Shown here: positions 33,401-40,042 of the stretch, one piece after another
Layout: each line of letters begins with the position of its first letter
How positions within the stretch are numbered: position 1 is the stretch's first letter
Source: Streptomyces sp. SID12488
GTDB lineage: Bacteria > Actinomycetota > Actinomycetes > Streptomycetales > Streptomycetaceae
Assembly: GCF_010548275.1 (NCBI RefSeq)
Contig: NZ_JAAGLT010000012.1
Coordinates: forward strand, 161,023-225,022
DNA: 64,000 nt
Reading direction: 5' to 3'
Made by a program: the position numbers and the translations under genes
The notes under the pieces: model-generated
Told to the model about the DNA's origin: nothing
The model's input: only the letters and a program-made list of their open reading frames with translations
Database searches by the model: none

Positions 33401-33515
33401 GCGCCTGCCAGGCCTCGACCTCGAAGGGAACCGTGGCCGCGTAGATCGCCGCCTTGATCCGCTGGTCGTGGAGGCGCTGGACGCGCTCCTCGATCCGCCG
33501 GCGTTCGTCGTGCAT
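30471..33515 (-). CDS. alpha-mannosidase, glycoside hydrolase family 38
   Basis: A 1014-residue retaining alpha-mannosidase. Zinc-binding 'GVGHAHIDSAWLWPIRETKR' gives H260, H262 and D264; the nucleophile is Asp374 in 'WLPDSFGYTAAYPQL'. The N-terminal about 230 residues form the accessory beta domain of the large cytosolic/lysosomal-like class, and the C-terminal half is the usual beta-sandwich. There is no signal peptide, so it acts on imported oligosaccharide. GGAG is 7 nt before the ATG. It lies 93 nt downstream of the GH4 gene, with a tandem repeat and a LacI-type box in the gap, so it may have its own promoter in addition to read-through. Confidence 0.94.
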   Translation of the reverse strand: MHDERRRIEERVQRLHDQRIKAAIYAATVPFEVEAWQAPGEPVSFEEAAGAKYAPFAMDTLWGPPWGTTWFRMRGRVPEEWAGRRVEAVIDLGFVGDWPGNQAEALVHLTDGTPLKAVNPLNQYVPVANPATGGEEIDYLVEAASNPDILADNFSKITPMGDILTAGDKPIYTFQRADLAILDEEVFHLDLDVQVLRELMLELGEHDPRRHEIAHALDRALDLLDLDDVAGSAAAVRAALAPTLAKPANASAHKISGVGHAHIDSAWLWPIRETKRKTSRTFSNVTSLADEYEDFIFACSQAQQYEWVRDNYPKVWSRIQESVKKGQWAPVGGMWVEADGNLPGGEAMARQLIHGKRFFIEHFGVETKGVWLPDSFGYTAAYPQLAKLAGNDWFLTQKISWNQTNKFPHHTFWWEGIDGTRIFTHFPPVDTYNARFSGEEMSRASRNYQEKGVASRSLAPFGWGDGGGGPTREIMERARRLADLEGSATVEIEHPDAFFAKAREEYPDAPVWVGELYLELHRATYTSQARTKQGNRRSEHKLREAELWATTAALHAPGYAYPYEHLDRLWKTVLLHQFHDILPGSSIAWVHREAEAEYARVAEELEAITAEAVAALGGGESRAFNTSPYDRSEVVRTSTGVPMYVEVAANGSAPLAVAEPPQPVTVTEGRVLDNGLVRVELAADGTLASVRDLKANREVLADKGNLLRLHTDLPNYWDAWDIDKHYQNRYTDLLETSSVTVTDEDPLLGAIRVERDFGKGSKIVQTITVRAGSPRIDFETEIDWHEAEKILKAAFPVDVRAAHSSAEIQFGHVQRPTHTNTTWESARFEVSGHRWVHIAEPGYGVAVINDSTYGHDVSRTVREDGGTTTTVRLSLVRAPRIPDPGADQGKHRFTYSLLPGASIEDAVAEGYSLNLPLRVADAAGAPEPVVWADGDGVTIEAVKLADDASGDVVVRLYESRGGRAEGALCTGFPLAGAKITDLLERPLSEAQTDGDSVPVTLRPFEVQTLRLTRG

Positions 33516-33525
33516 GAGAAGTCTC

Positions 33526-33597
33526 CAGACCAGATTCGAGCAGACCAGATGTGAGCAGACCGGATACGGGCAGCCGGATCCGAGCAGCCGGTTCGAG
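33526..33597. repeat. five degenerate 13-15-bp tandem repeats upstream of the mannosidase
   Basis: Units CAGACCAGATTCGAG, CAGACCAGATGTGAG, CAGACCGGATACGGG, CAGCCGGATCCGAG and CAGCCGGTTCGAG follow one another head to tail. On the minus strand they form the mannosidase 5' leader, next to its ribosome site. Confidence 0.75.
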
Positions 33598-33601
33598 CGG
33601 G

Positions 33602-33610
33602 AAAGCGCTT
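33602..33610. promoter_or_regulatory. LacI-type box at the GH4/GH38 junction
   Basis: AAGCGCTT (33603-33610) within GAAAGCGCTTAC is a perfect 8-bp palindrome of the core typical of LacI-family operators; it overlaps the GH4 stop codon and lies about 90 nt upstream of the mannosidase start. Confidence 0.5.
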
Positions 33611-34946
33611 ACTTAAGGTACGCCAGGCCGGGGTGGACGGCGGTGTATCCGTCGACCAGTCTGCGGGCCACGTTCACGGAGTCGACGAGCGGGTGCAGCG
33701 CGAACGCCTTGACCGCCGTCGCACGGGAGCCGGACTCGGCGGCGGCGAGCACCTCGCGCTCGACGGCCTTGACCGAGCAGACCAGGCCGGAGGCGTGGTC
33801 GGGCAGCGGGTCGACGGTGACGGGGTGGGCGCCGTTGGCGTCGACCAGGCAGGGCACCTCGATGACGGCCTCGGCGTCGAGCACCGAGAGCGTCCCGCGA
33901 TTGCGGACGTTGAGGATCAGGGTGGTGCGCTCGTCGCGGGCGATGGCCCGCATCAGGGCGAGGGCGACCTTCTCGTAGCCCCCGGAGAGGTCGTCGGCGT
34001 CGCGTTCGCCCGCGCCCGCCGTCTCGCGGGCCTCGGCCATGTAGGTCGCCTCGCGCTCGGCGCGGGTGCGGTCCCAGGCGGTGAGGGCGGCGGTGCCCGG
34101 CTGCTTCATCTCGTCGTAGAAGCCGGCCTGCTGGTCGCGCAGGAAGGCGCCGCGGGTCTTCTCGGCCTGGCTGTAGGCGCGTACGGCCTCGCGGTTGAAG
34201 TAGTAGTAGTGCAGGTACTCGTTCGGGATGGCCCCCAGGGACTGGAGCCAGTCGGTGCCGAAGAGCTTTCCCTCCTCGAAGGAGCCGAGGAGGTCGGGGT
34301 CGGCGAGCAGTCGCGGGAGTTCGTCGCGACCGTTGACGCGCAGCCCGCGTACCCAGCCGAGGTGGTTGAGGCCGACGTAGTCGATCCACGCCTCACCGGG
34401 GTTGGCGCCGAGCACCCGGGCGATACGGCGGCCGAGGCCCACCGGGGAGTCGCAGATGCCGATGACGCGGTCGCCGAGGTGGCGGGACATGGCCTCGGTG
34501 ACCAGACCGGCCGGATTGGTGAAGTTGATGACCCAGGCGTCGGGGGCGACCCGCGCGACGCGACGCGCGATGTCCTCGGCCACCGGGACCGTGCGCAGGC
34601 CGTAGGCGATGCCGCCCGCGCCGACCGTCTCCTGGCCGAGGACGCCCTCGGCCAGCGCCACCCGCTCGTCGTCGGCCCGGCCCTCCAGGCCGCCGACGCG
34701 GATCGCGGAGAAGACGAAGTCGGCGCCGGTGAGCGCCTCGTCGAGGTCGGTGGTGGCGCTCACCTCGGGGGCGTCGGGCACCCCCGCCGCCTGCTCGGCC
34801 AGGACCCGGGTGACCGCCGAGAGGCGGCCCGCGTCCAGGTCGTGCAGCACGACATGCGTCACCCGGCCCTCGGCGTGGTCGCCCAGGAGCGCCCCGTACA
34901 CGAGCGGCACGCGGAAACCGCCGCCGCCCAGAATCGTCAGCTTCAA
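33609..34946 (-). CDS. family 4 glycoside hydrolase (6-phospho-glycosidase-like)
   Basis: A 445-residue NAD- and metal-dependent glycosidase that works by redox elimination, as known for GH4. The Rossmann start 'MKLTILGGGGFRVPLVYGAL' binds NAD; the metal ligands are Cys165 in 'GICDSPVG' and His195 in 'GLNHLGW'; 'VINFTNPAGLVTEAM' is a further family motif. It resembles 6-phospho-beta-glucosidases (CelF/LicH type). There is no phosphotransferase (PTS) gene in the locus, so the source of a 6-phosphorylated substrate is unclear: an imported phospho-sugar, the PfkB kinase, or a non-phosphorylated substrate are all possible. It overlaps the deoR-like gene by ATGA. Confidence 0.92.
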   Translation of the reverse strand: MKLTILGGGGFRVPLVYGALLGDHAEGRVTHVVLHDLDAGRLSAVTRVLAEQAAGVPDAPEVSATTDLDEALTGADFVFSAIRVGGLEGRADDERVALAEGVLGQETVGAGGIAYGLRTVPVAEDIARRVARVAPDAWVINFTNPAGLVTEAMSRHLGDRVIGICDSPVGLGRRIARVLGANPGEAWIDYVGLNHLGWVRGLRVNGRDELPRLLADPDLLGSFEEGKLFGTDWLQSLGAIPNEYLHYYYFNREAVRAYSQAEKTRGAFLRDQQAGFYDEMKQPGTAALTAWDRTRAEREATYMAEARETAGAGERDADDLSGGYEKVALALMRAIARDERTTLILNVRNRGTLSVLDAEAVIEVPCLVDANGAHPVTVDPLPDHASGLVCSVKAVEREVLAAAESGSRATAVKAFALHPLVDSVNVARRLVDGYTAVHPGLAYLK

Positions 34947-35728
34947 GGTTGCACCTTTCCTGCCGTGATGACCTGCACCCCGGCCTCCTGCAGAGAGGAC
35001 TGCGTCGCCGGGTCCACCGGCGCGTTCGTCACCACCATGTCCAGGTCCTCGGGACCGCAGACCTTCGCCATGCCCGTACCGGGGAACTTGGCACGGTCGG
35101 CGAGCAGGACGACCCGGTCGGCGGCCTTGATCATGGCGCGCTTGACCGGCACCTCGACCACCGTGGTGTCCATCACCTGGCCGCCGGGCCGGACGCCGCT
35201 GGTGCCCAGGAAGAGCCAGTCGGCGTGCAACTGGCGCAGGTTGTCCTCGGTGAGGAAGCCGACCAGGGAGCGGTACTCGCGCCGGACCATGCCGCCGAGG
35301 AGCACCAGTTCGATGCCCTCGTCGTCCAGCAGCTCCTCGAAGACCACCAGGTTGCTGGTGATCACCGTGAGGCGGCGGCCATGCAGCTGCCGGGCCAGCC
35401 GGTAGGCGGTGGTGCCGATGTCGAGCAGCACGGACGAGCCGTCCTCGACGAGGGAGGCGGCCTTGGCGGCTATCGCGTCCTTCTCGGCGACGCGCACCTC
35501 GGCGACCTCGGCGAAGGGCTGGTCGCCCTCCTCGACCACGGCGCCGCCGTGGACACGTGTGAGCAGGCCCTCCTCCTCCAGTCGGACCAGGTCACGCCGG
35601 ACGGTGGCGGGGCTCACGCCCAGCTGCTCGGAGAGATCGGTCACTGCTGCGGGGCCCCCTGAACGCAGGGCCCGCAGGATGAGTTGATGTCGTCGTTCTG
35701 CCAGCACGCCGTGAACAGTACTCGTCAT
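34943..35728 (-). CDS. DeoR-family transcriptional regulator
   Basis: A 261-residue sugar-responsive repressor. The ATG at 35728 is listed; a TTG at 35734 is also possible. The N-terminal HTH reads 'ERRHQLILRALRSGG' and 'VTDLSEQLGVSPATVRRDLV', followed by the DeoR wing 'EEEGLLTRVHGGAV'. The C-terminal sensor domain has 'VLLDIGTTAYRLARQL' and 'ITSNLVVFEELLDDEG', which in this family binds phosphorylated sugars. It begins the minus-strand operon with GH4 and GH38 and is divergent from the kinase/ABC operon, so it probably controls both arms. A phospho-sugar effector would fit the GH4 and PfkB enzymes. Confidence 0.92.
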   Translation of the reverse strand: MTSTVHGVLAERRHQLILRALRSGGPAAVTDLSEQLGVSPATVRRDLVRLEEEGLLTRVHGGAVVEEGDQPFAEVAEVRVAEKDAIAAKAASLVEDGSSVLLDIGTTAYRLARQLHGRRLTVITSNLVVFEELLDDEGIELVLLGGMVRREYRSLVGFLTEDNLRQLHADWLFLGTSGVRPGGQVMDTTVVEVPVKRAMIKAADRVVLLADRAKFPGTGMAKVCGPEDLDMVVTNAPVDPATQSSLQEAGVQVITAGKVQP

Positions 35729-35798
35729 CTTCAATCATTTCTATGCTTGCTTCTGCTCGACTCTTGCCAAATCTTCTGAAGGCGCGCACGATTCCGGT

Positions 35799-35828
35799 CA
35801 TCAAACTCATCAAACTGACGAGTTTTGA
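35799..35828. promoter_or_regulatory. candidate DeoR operator with direct and inverted repeats
   Basis: CATCAAACT occurs twice in tandem (35799-35807, 35808-35816) and is followed by the inverse AGTTTTGA (35821-35828), ending 15 nt before the kinase start. A/T-rich repeats in GC-rich DNA are typical of DeoR sites. Confidence 0.7.
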
Positions 35829-35843
35829 CGAGAGGATGCGCGC

Positions 35844-36848
35844 GTGGACGACGAACGGCCCGATGTGCTGCTGACCGGGCTGCTCTTCTTCGACCTCGTC
35901 CTCACCGGCCTGGGCAAGCCCCCGACGCCCGGCGAGGAGATCTGGACGTCGGGGATGGGCACCAGCCCCGGCGGGATCGCGAACCTCGCCGTGGCCGCCG
36001 CCAGGTACGGTCTGAGAACGTCCCTGGCCACCGTCTTCGGGGACGACGCGTACGGCGCCCACTGCCGCGACGTCCTCGCCGGCCAGGAGGGCGTCGACCT
36101 CTCGCTCTCGCGCACCGCGGACGACTGGCACACCCCCGTCACCGTCTCGCTCGCCTACGACGGCGACCGCGCCCTGATCACCCACGGACAGCCGCCCCCG
36201 TACTCCCAGGACACCCTGCTGGGCGACCTGCCCGAGGCGCGTACCGCCCTCGTGCACCTGGAGGCCGAGCCCCACCGGTGGCTGGCCAAGGCGGCGGCGA
36301 ACGGCACCCAGATCTACGCGGACGTCGGCTGGGACCCCACCCAGGTGTGGTCCTCGGACCTGCTCGACCAGCTCGCCCTGTGCCACACCTTCCTCCCCAA
36401 CGAGACCGAGGCGATGGCGTACACCCGCACCGACACCGCGGTTGCCGCGCTGGGCACGCTCAGCGAGCTCGTCCCGGTGGCCGTCGTCACCCGTGGCGGT
36501 GACGGCGCGATCGCCGTGGACCAGACGACCGGCGAGTACGCCACGGTCCCGGCCCTCGCCGTGGACGTCGTGGACTCGACGGGCGCCGGTGACGTGTTCG
36601 GCGCCAGTTTCGTCGCCGCCTCGCTCGGCGGCTGGTCGCTGGAGGAACGGCTGCGGTTCGCCGTACTGGCCGCCTCCCTGTCCGTACGGGAGCGCGGCGG
36701 GGCGCTGGCCGCGCCCGGCTGGTACCACGTCCACCGCTGGTGGCACACGCTGGAGGATCCCGAACTGCGGCGCGCCTACGGCTTCCTGGCCGACCGGCTG
36801 CCGGCCGATCCGGGGCCGCCGGTGCGGTTCGCGCCCGTCACACCCTGA
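35844..36848 (+). CDS. PfkB-family carbohydrate kinase
   Basis: A 334-residue ribokinase-like sugar kinase. GTG 35844 follows GAGAGGA by 7 nt. The substrate region 'GTSPGGIANLAVAAARYG' is near the N-terminus; the C-terminal signature 'VDVVDSTGAGDVFGASFVA' contains the anion hole GAGD with catalytic Asp. 'FLPNETEAMAYT' is the usual NxxE metal motif. It transfers phosphate from ATP to a sugar, exact substrate unknown. It is the first gene of the plus-strand operon divergent from DeoR, so its product may be the inducer or entry to central metabolism. Confidence 0.92.
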   Translation: MDDERPDVLLTGLLFFDLVLTGLGKPPTPGEEIWTSGMGTSPGGIANLAVAAARYGLRTSLATVFGDDAYGAHCRDVLAGQEGVDLSLSRTADDWHTPVTVSLAYDGDRALITHGQPPPYSQDTLLGDLPEARTALVHLEAEPHRWLAKAAANGTQIYADVGWDPTQVWSSDLLDQLALCHTFLPNETEAMAYTRTDTAVAALGTLSELVPVAVVTRGGDGAIAVDQTTGEYATVPALAVDVVDSTGAGDVFGASFVAASLGGWSLEERLRFAVLAASLSVRERGGALAAPGWYHVHRWWHTLEDPELRRAYGFLADRLPADPGPPVRFAPVTP

Positions 36849-36895
36849 CTTTCCCCCCTTTCCCCCCTTTCCTTCTTTTCCCCTTACTCACTCAC
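36849..36895 (+). repeat. 47-nt uninterrupted pyrimidine tract
   Basis: From the base after the kinase stop codon the plus strand has only C and T for 47 nt (runs such as CTTTCCCCCCTTT), followed by ACTCAC/GCACTCACGC repeats before the lipoprotein gene. It may separate transcripts or tune the message between kinase and transporter genes. Confidence 0.8.
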
Positions 36896-36951
36896 GCCCT
36901 TATGCACTCACGCACTTACGCACCGAACAGATCCGAAAGGCGGTGGGAGCT

Positions 36952-38238
36952 GTGCAGCTCTCACGAAGAGGCCTCCTGCGCGCGGGCCTGGCCGGTACGG
37001 CCGCCACGGCGCTCGGCGGCCTGGCGAGCGGCTGCGCCGTTCCGACCGGCTCCACCGGGCGCGACATGGTCCTGTGGTACTGGAGCGGCGGCCTGAGCGA
37101 CACCGTCGTCAAGAACGCCAGGTCCCGCTTCGACAGCTCGGTGGACCTCCGGGCCATCCAGATCGGCGGCCAGTACCGCTCCAAGCTCATCACCACCATC
37201 ACCGGCGAGGCCCACATCCCCGACATCGCGGGGCTCAAGGGCGAGGACATGGCCGCCTACCTGCCGAACGCGGACCAGTTCATCGATCTGCGGACGCTGG
37301 GCGCGGAGAAGTACAAGAGCCAGTACCTGTCCTGGAAGTGGGACCAGGGCGTCGCCGACGACGGCACGATGGTCGGCTTCCCGATCGACTGCGGACCGGT
37401 CGCGCACTACTACCAGTACGAGATCTTCCGCAAGGCGGGACTGCCGTACGAGCCCGAGGACGTGTCGAAGGAACTGAACACCTGGGAGAAGTACTTCGAC
37501 GCGGGTGTGCGGCTCGGCAAGGGCGTCCCGGGGGCCAAGCTGCTCACCGACGTCAACTCCGTCTTCGAGAACGTCGTACAGCAGGGCGCGAAGCGGTACG
37601 TCGACAAGGACCGTCACTTCATCGGCGACCAGGAACACGTGCGCCAGGCCTGGGCACTGGCCGTGGAGGCCAAGCGGCGCGGGATCGTCTCGGACCTGGT
37701 CAGCGGCACCCCGGACCAGTTGTCGGCCATCCAGGACGGCAAGCTGCCGAGCCAACTGGGCGCGTCCTGGGCCAGCTTCGACATCAAGAACGGTGTGCCG
37801 AAGACCAAGGGCAGGTGGCGGGTGGCCGACATGCCCGTGCGACCGGCCAACAACGGCGGCTCGTTCCTGTCGATCACCAAGGCGTGCCGGGAGCCCGAGC
37901 AGGCCTTCCGGATCATCACCTGGATCCTCGACGCGGCCAACCAGGCCCAGGGTTACGTCGACGCCGGCCTCTTCCCCTCCACGCCGGCCTCCTACGGCCT
38001 GAAGCAACTCCGGGAGCCCGACCCCTTCTTCGGCGGCCAGGTCACCACGGACGTCTTCGGACCCGCCGCGCAGAAGATCGTGGTCGCCTACAACAGCCCG
38101 TACGACATCGCGCTCGGGACTCCCATCAAGGACGAGATCAAGAACGTCGGCGTCCTCGGCAAGGACCCGGAGAAGGCCTGGAGTGACGCCATGAGCAAGT
38201 GCCGTCGGATCGCGAAGCACCTGGGGGTGAGCTACTGA
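36952..38238 (+). CDS. sugar ABC-transporter substrate-binding lipoprotein (Tat-type)
   Basis: A 428-residue family 1 solute-binding protein. GTG 36952 follows GGTGGGAG. The signal carries twin arginines and a lipobox: 'LSRRGLLRAGLAG' then 'LGGLASGCA', so it is exported folded and lipidated. The mature part, 'RDMVLWYWSGGLSDTVVKNA', 'GEAHIPDIAGLKGEDMAAYL' and 'MVGFPIDCGPVAHYYQYEIF', is typical of oligosaccharide-binding proteins. TGA overlaps the ATG of the first permease by one base. It delivers sugar to the two permeases downstream. No ATPase gene is in the operon, as usual in Streptomyces where MsiK serves many sugar importers. Confidence 0.93.
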   Translation: MQLSRRGLLRAGLAGTAATALGGLASGCAVPTGSTGRDMVLWYWSGGLSDTVVKNARSRFDSSVDLRAIQIGGQYRSKLITTITGEAHIPDIAGLKGEDMAAYLPNADQFIDLRTLGAEKYKSQYLSWKWDQGVADDGTMVGFPIDCGPVAHYYQYEIFRKAGLPYEPEDVSKELNTWEKYFDAGVRLGKGVPGAKLLTDVNSVFENVVQQGAKRYVDKDRHFIGDQEHVRQAWALAVEAKRRGIVSDLVSGTPDQLSAIQDGKLPSQLGASWASFDIKNGVPKTKGRWRVADMPVRPANNGGSFLSITKACREPEQAFRIITWILDAANQAQGYVDAGLFPSTPASYGLKQLREPDPFFGGQVTTDVFGPAAQKIVVAYNSPYDIALGTPIKDEIKNVGVLGKDPEKAWSDAMSKCRRIAKHLGVSY

Positions 38239-39188
38239 TGGCGGTCATCGAGCGCACCCCACCCGTGGTGACACGGCCCCCCGCCGTCGGGCCGAAGAAA
38301 GGCCTGCGCAAGTACTGGCACCTCTACGCCGCGATCTCCCCCTTCTATCTGATCTTCCTCGGCTTCGGCCTGTTCCCGGTCGGCTTCTCGCTCTATCTGT
38401 CCTTCCATCGCTGGGACGGCCTCGGCTCGATGGAGTGGGCCGGGCTCTCGCAGTACCAGTACCTGCTGAGCGACAGCGACTTCTGGAACTCGATCGGCAA
38501 CACGATCATCATCTGGGCGATGGCCACCTTCCCGATGATCCTCCTCGCGATGGTCACGGCCGTGATGCTCAACTCCGCGGTCCGGTTCAAGAGCCTGTAC
38601 CGCGTCGCGTACTTCCTGCCGAGCATCACCTCGGTCGTCGCCATCGCGATCGTCTTCGGCTCGATCTTCTCCACCAACGCGGGCATGGTGAACGCCGTCC
38701 TGAACGCGGTGGGGATCGACCAGATCGCCTGGCTGAACACACCGTGGGGCATCAAGGTCACCATCGCGGCCCTGATGACCTGGCAGTGGACCGGCTACAA
38801 CGCGATCATCTTCCTCGCCGGGCTCCAGACCGTCCCGGGCGAGCTGTACGAGGCGGCGCGCATGGACGGCGCCGGACCCGTCCAGACCTTCTTCCGGATC
38901 ACGCTGCCGCTGCTGCGGCCGACGCTGCTGTTCGTGCTCGTCGTCTCGACGGTCACGGGCCTGCAGAGCTTCTCCGAACCACAGGTGCTGCTGCAGACCT
39001 CGTCCAACGACTCGACGTTCGCGGGCGGTCCGGGCCACTCGGGCCAGACGATGGTCCTCTACTTCTTCCAGCAGACCTTCGACAACAACGACTTCGGGTA
39101 CGGAGCCGCGGTGGCGTGGGGCATCTTCCTCGTCGTCGTCCTCTTCTCGATCATCAACTGGCGCCTCGTGCAGCGCCGGGGCGACTAG
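38238..39188 (+). CDS. sugar ABC-transporter permease (MalF type)
   Basis: A 316-residue inner-membrane protein with six main helices; the first is 'AAISPFYLIFLGFGLFPVGF'. The EAA loop that contacts the ATPase is 'GELYEAARMDGAGPVQTFF'. It starts at the ATG overlapping the lipoprotein stop. With the next gene it forms the membrane channel of an oligosaccharide importer. The motifs are intact, in contrast to the decayed permease at 19.4 kb. Confidence 0.95.
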   Translation: MAVIERTPPVVTRPPAVGPKKGLRKYWHLYAAISPFYLIFLGFGLFPVGFSLYLSFHRWDGLGSMEWAGLSQYQYLLSDSDFWNSIGNTIIIWAMATFPMILLAMVTAVMLNSAVRFKSLYRVAYFLPSITSVVAIAIVFGSIFSTNAGMVNAVLNAVGIDQIAWLNTPWGIKVTIAALMTWQWTGYNAIIFLAGLQTVPGELYEAARMDGAGPVQTFFRITLPLLRPTLLFVLVVSTVTGLQSFSEPQVLLQTSSNDSTFAGGPGHSGQTMVLYFFQQTFDNNDFGYGAAVAWGIFLVVVLFSIINWRLVQRRGD

Positions 39189-39202
39189 GAAGGGCCCGCA
39201 TC

Positions 39203-40042
39203 ATGGCATCCATCAAGGGCTCCCGCCGCAGAGGGCTCGCGTTGCACCTCCCGCTGATCATCGGCACGCTGGTCTCGGCCTTCCCGTTCTACTGGGCCGT
39301 CATCATGTCGACGCACAGCTCGACGGAGATCTTCTCCTACCCGCCGAAGCTGCTGCCGGGCACGCACTTCCTGGAGAACGTCCGCAATCTCTTCGACGCC
39401 ATCGACTTCTTCGGGTCGATGTGGAACTCGCTGCTGGTCGCGGTGTCGGTGACCTTCCTGGTCCTGCTCTTCGACTCGCTGGCGGCCTTCGTCTTCGCCA
39501 AGTTCGAGTTCCCCGGCAAGGGGCTGCTGTTCGGGCTGCTCATGGTCATCTTCATGGTCCCGGCGCAGCTGTCGGTCATCCCGCAGTTCGTCGTGATGGC
39601 GAAGATCGGCTGGATCGGCTCGATGACCGCGCTGATCGTGCCGGCCGCCGCCAACGCCTTCGGCATCTTCTGGATGCGCCAGTACATGAAGACGGCCATC
39701 CACGACGAGCTGCTCGACGCCTCCAGGCTCGACGGCGCGAACTTCCTGCGCCAGTACTGGCACGTGGCGCTGCCGGTGGTCCGCCCCGGTCTCGCCTTCC
39801 TCGGCATCTTCACCTTCATGGGCCAGTGGAACGACTTCGCCTGGCCCCTGATCTCCCTCACCAACCCCGACAACGTGACCCTCCAGGTCGCGCTGTCCCA
39901 GCTCAACGGCACCCACGGCACCACCGACTACGGGATCGTGATGACCGGCGCGCTGCTCGCCCTCATCCCGCTGCTGATCGTGTTCGCGGTCGGCGCCAAG
40001 CAGATCATCGGCGACCTGGCGAAGGGAGCTGTCCGCGGATGA
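39203..40042 (+). CDS. sugar ABC-transporter permease (MalG type)
   Basis: A 279-residue partner of the preceding permease, 14 nt downstream. Six helices begin with 'LPLIIGTLVSAFPFYWAVIM'; the EAA loop is 'DELLDASRLDGANFLRQYW'. The C-terminal 'AVGAKQIIGDLAKGAVRG' is the common end of this family. Its stop overlaps the beta-galactosidase start (ATGA), tying import to hydrolysis. Confidence 0.95.
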   Translation: MASIKGSRRRGLALHLPLIIGTLVSAFPFYWAVIMSTHSSTEIFSYPPKLLPGTHFLENVRNLFDAIDFFGSMWNSLLVAVSVTFLVLLFDSLAAFVFAKFEFPGKGLLFGLLMVIFMVPAQLSVIPQFVVMAKIGWIGSMTALIVPAAANAFGIFWMRQYMKTAIHDELLDASRLDGANFLRQYWHVALPVVRPGLAFLGIFTFMGQWNDFAWPLISLTNPDNVTLQVALSQLNGTHGTTDYGIVMTGALLALIPLLIVFAVGAKQIIGDLAKGAVRG

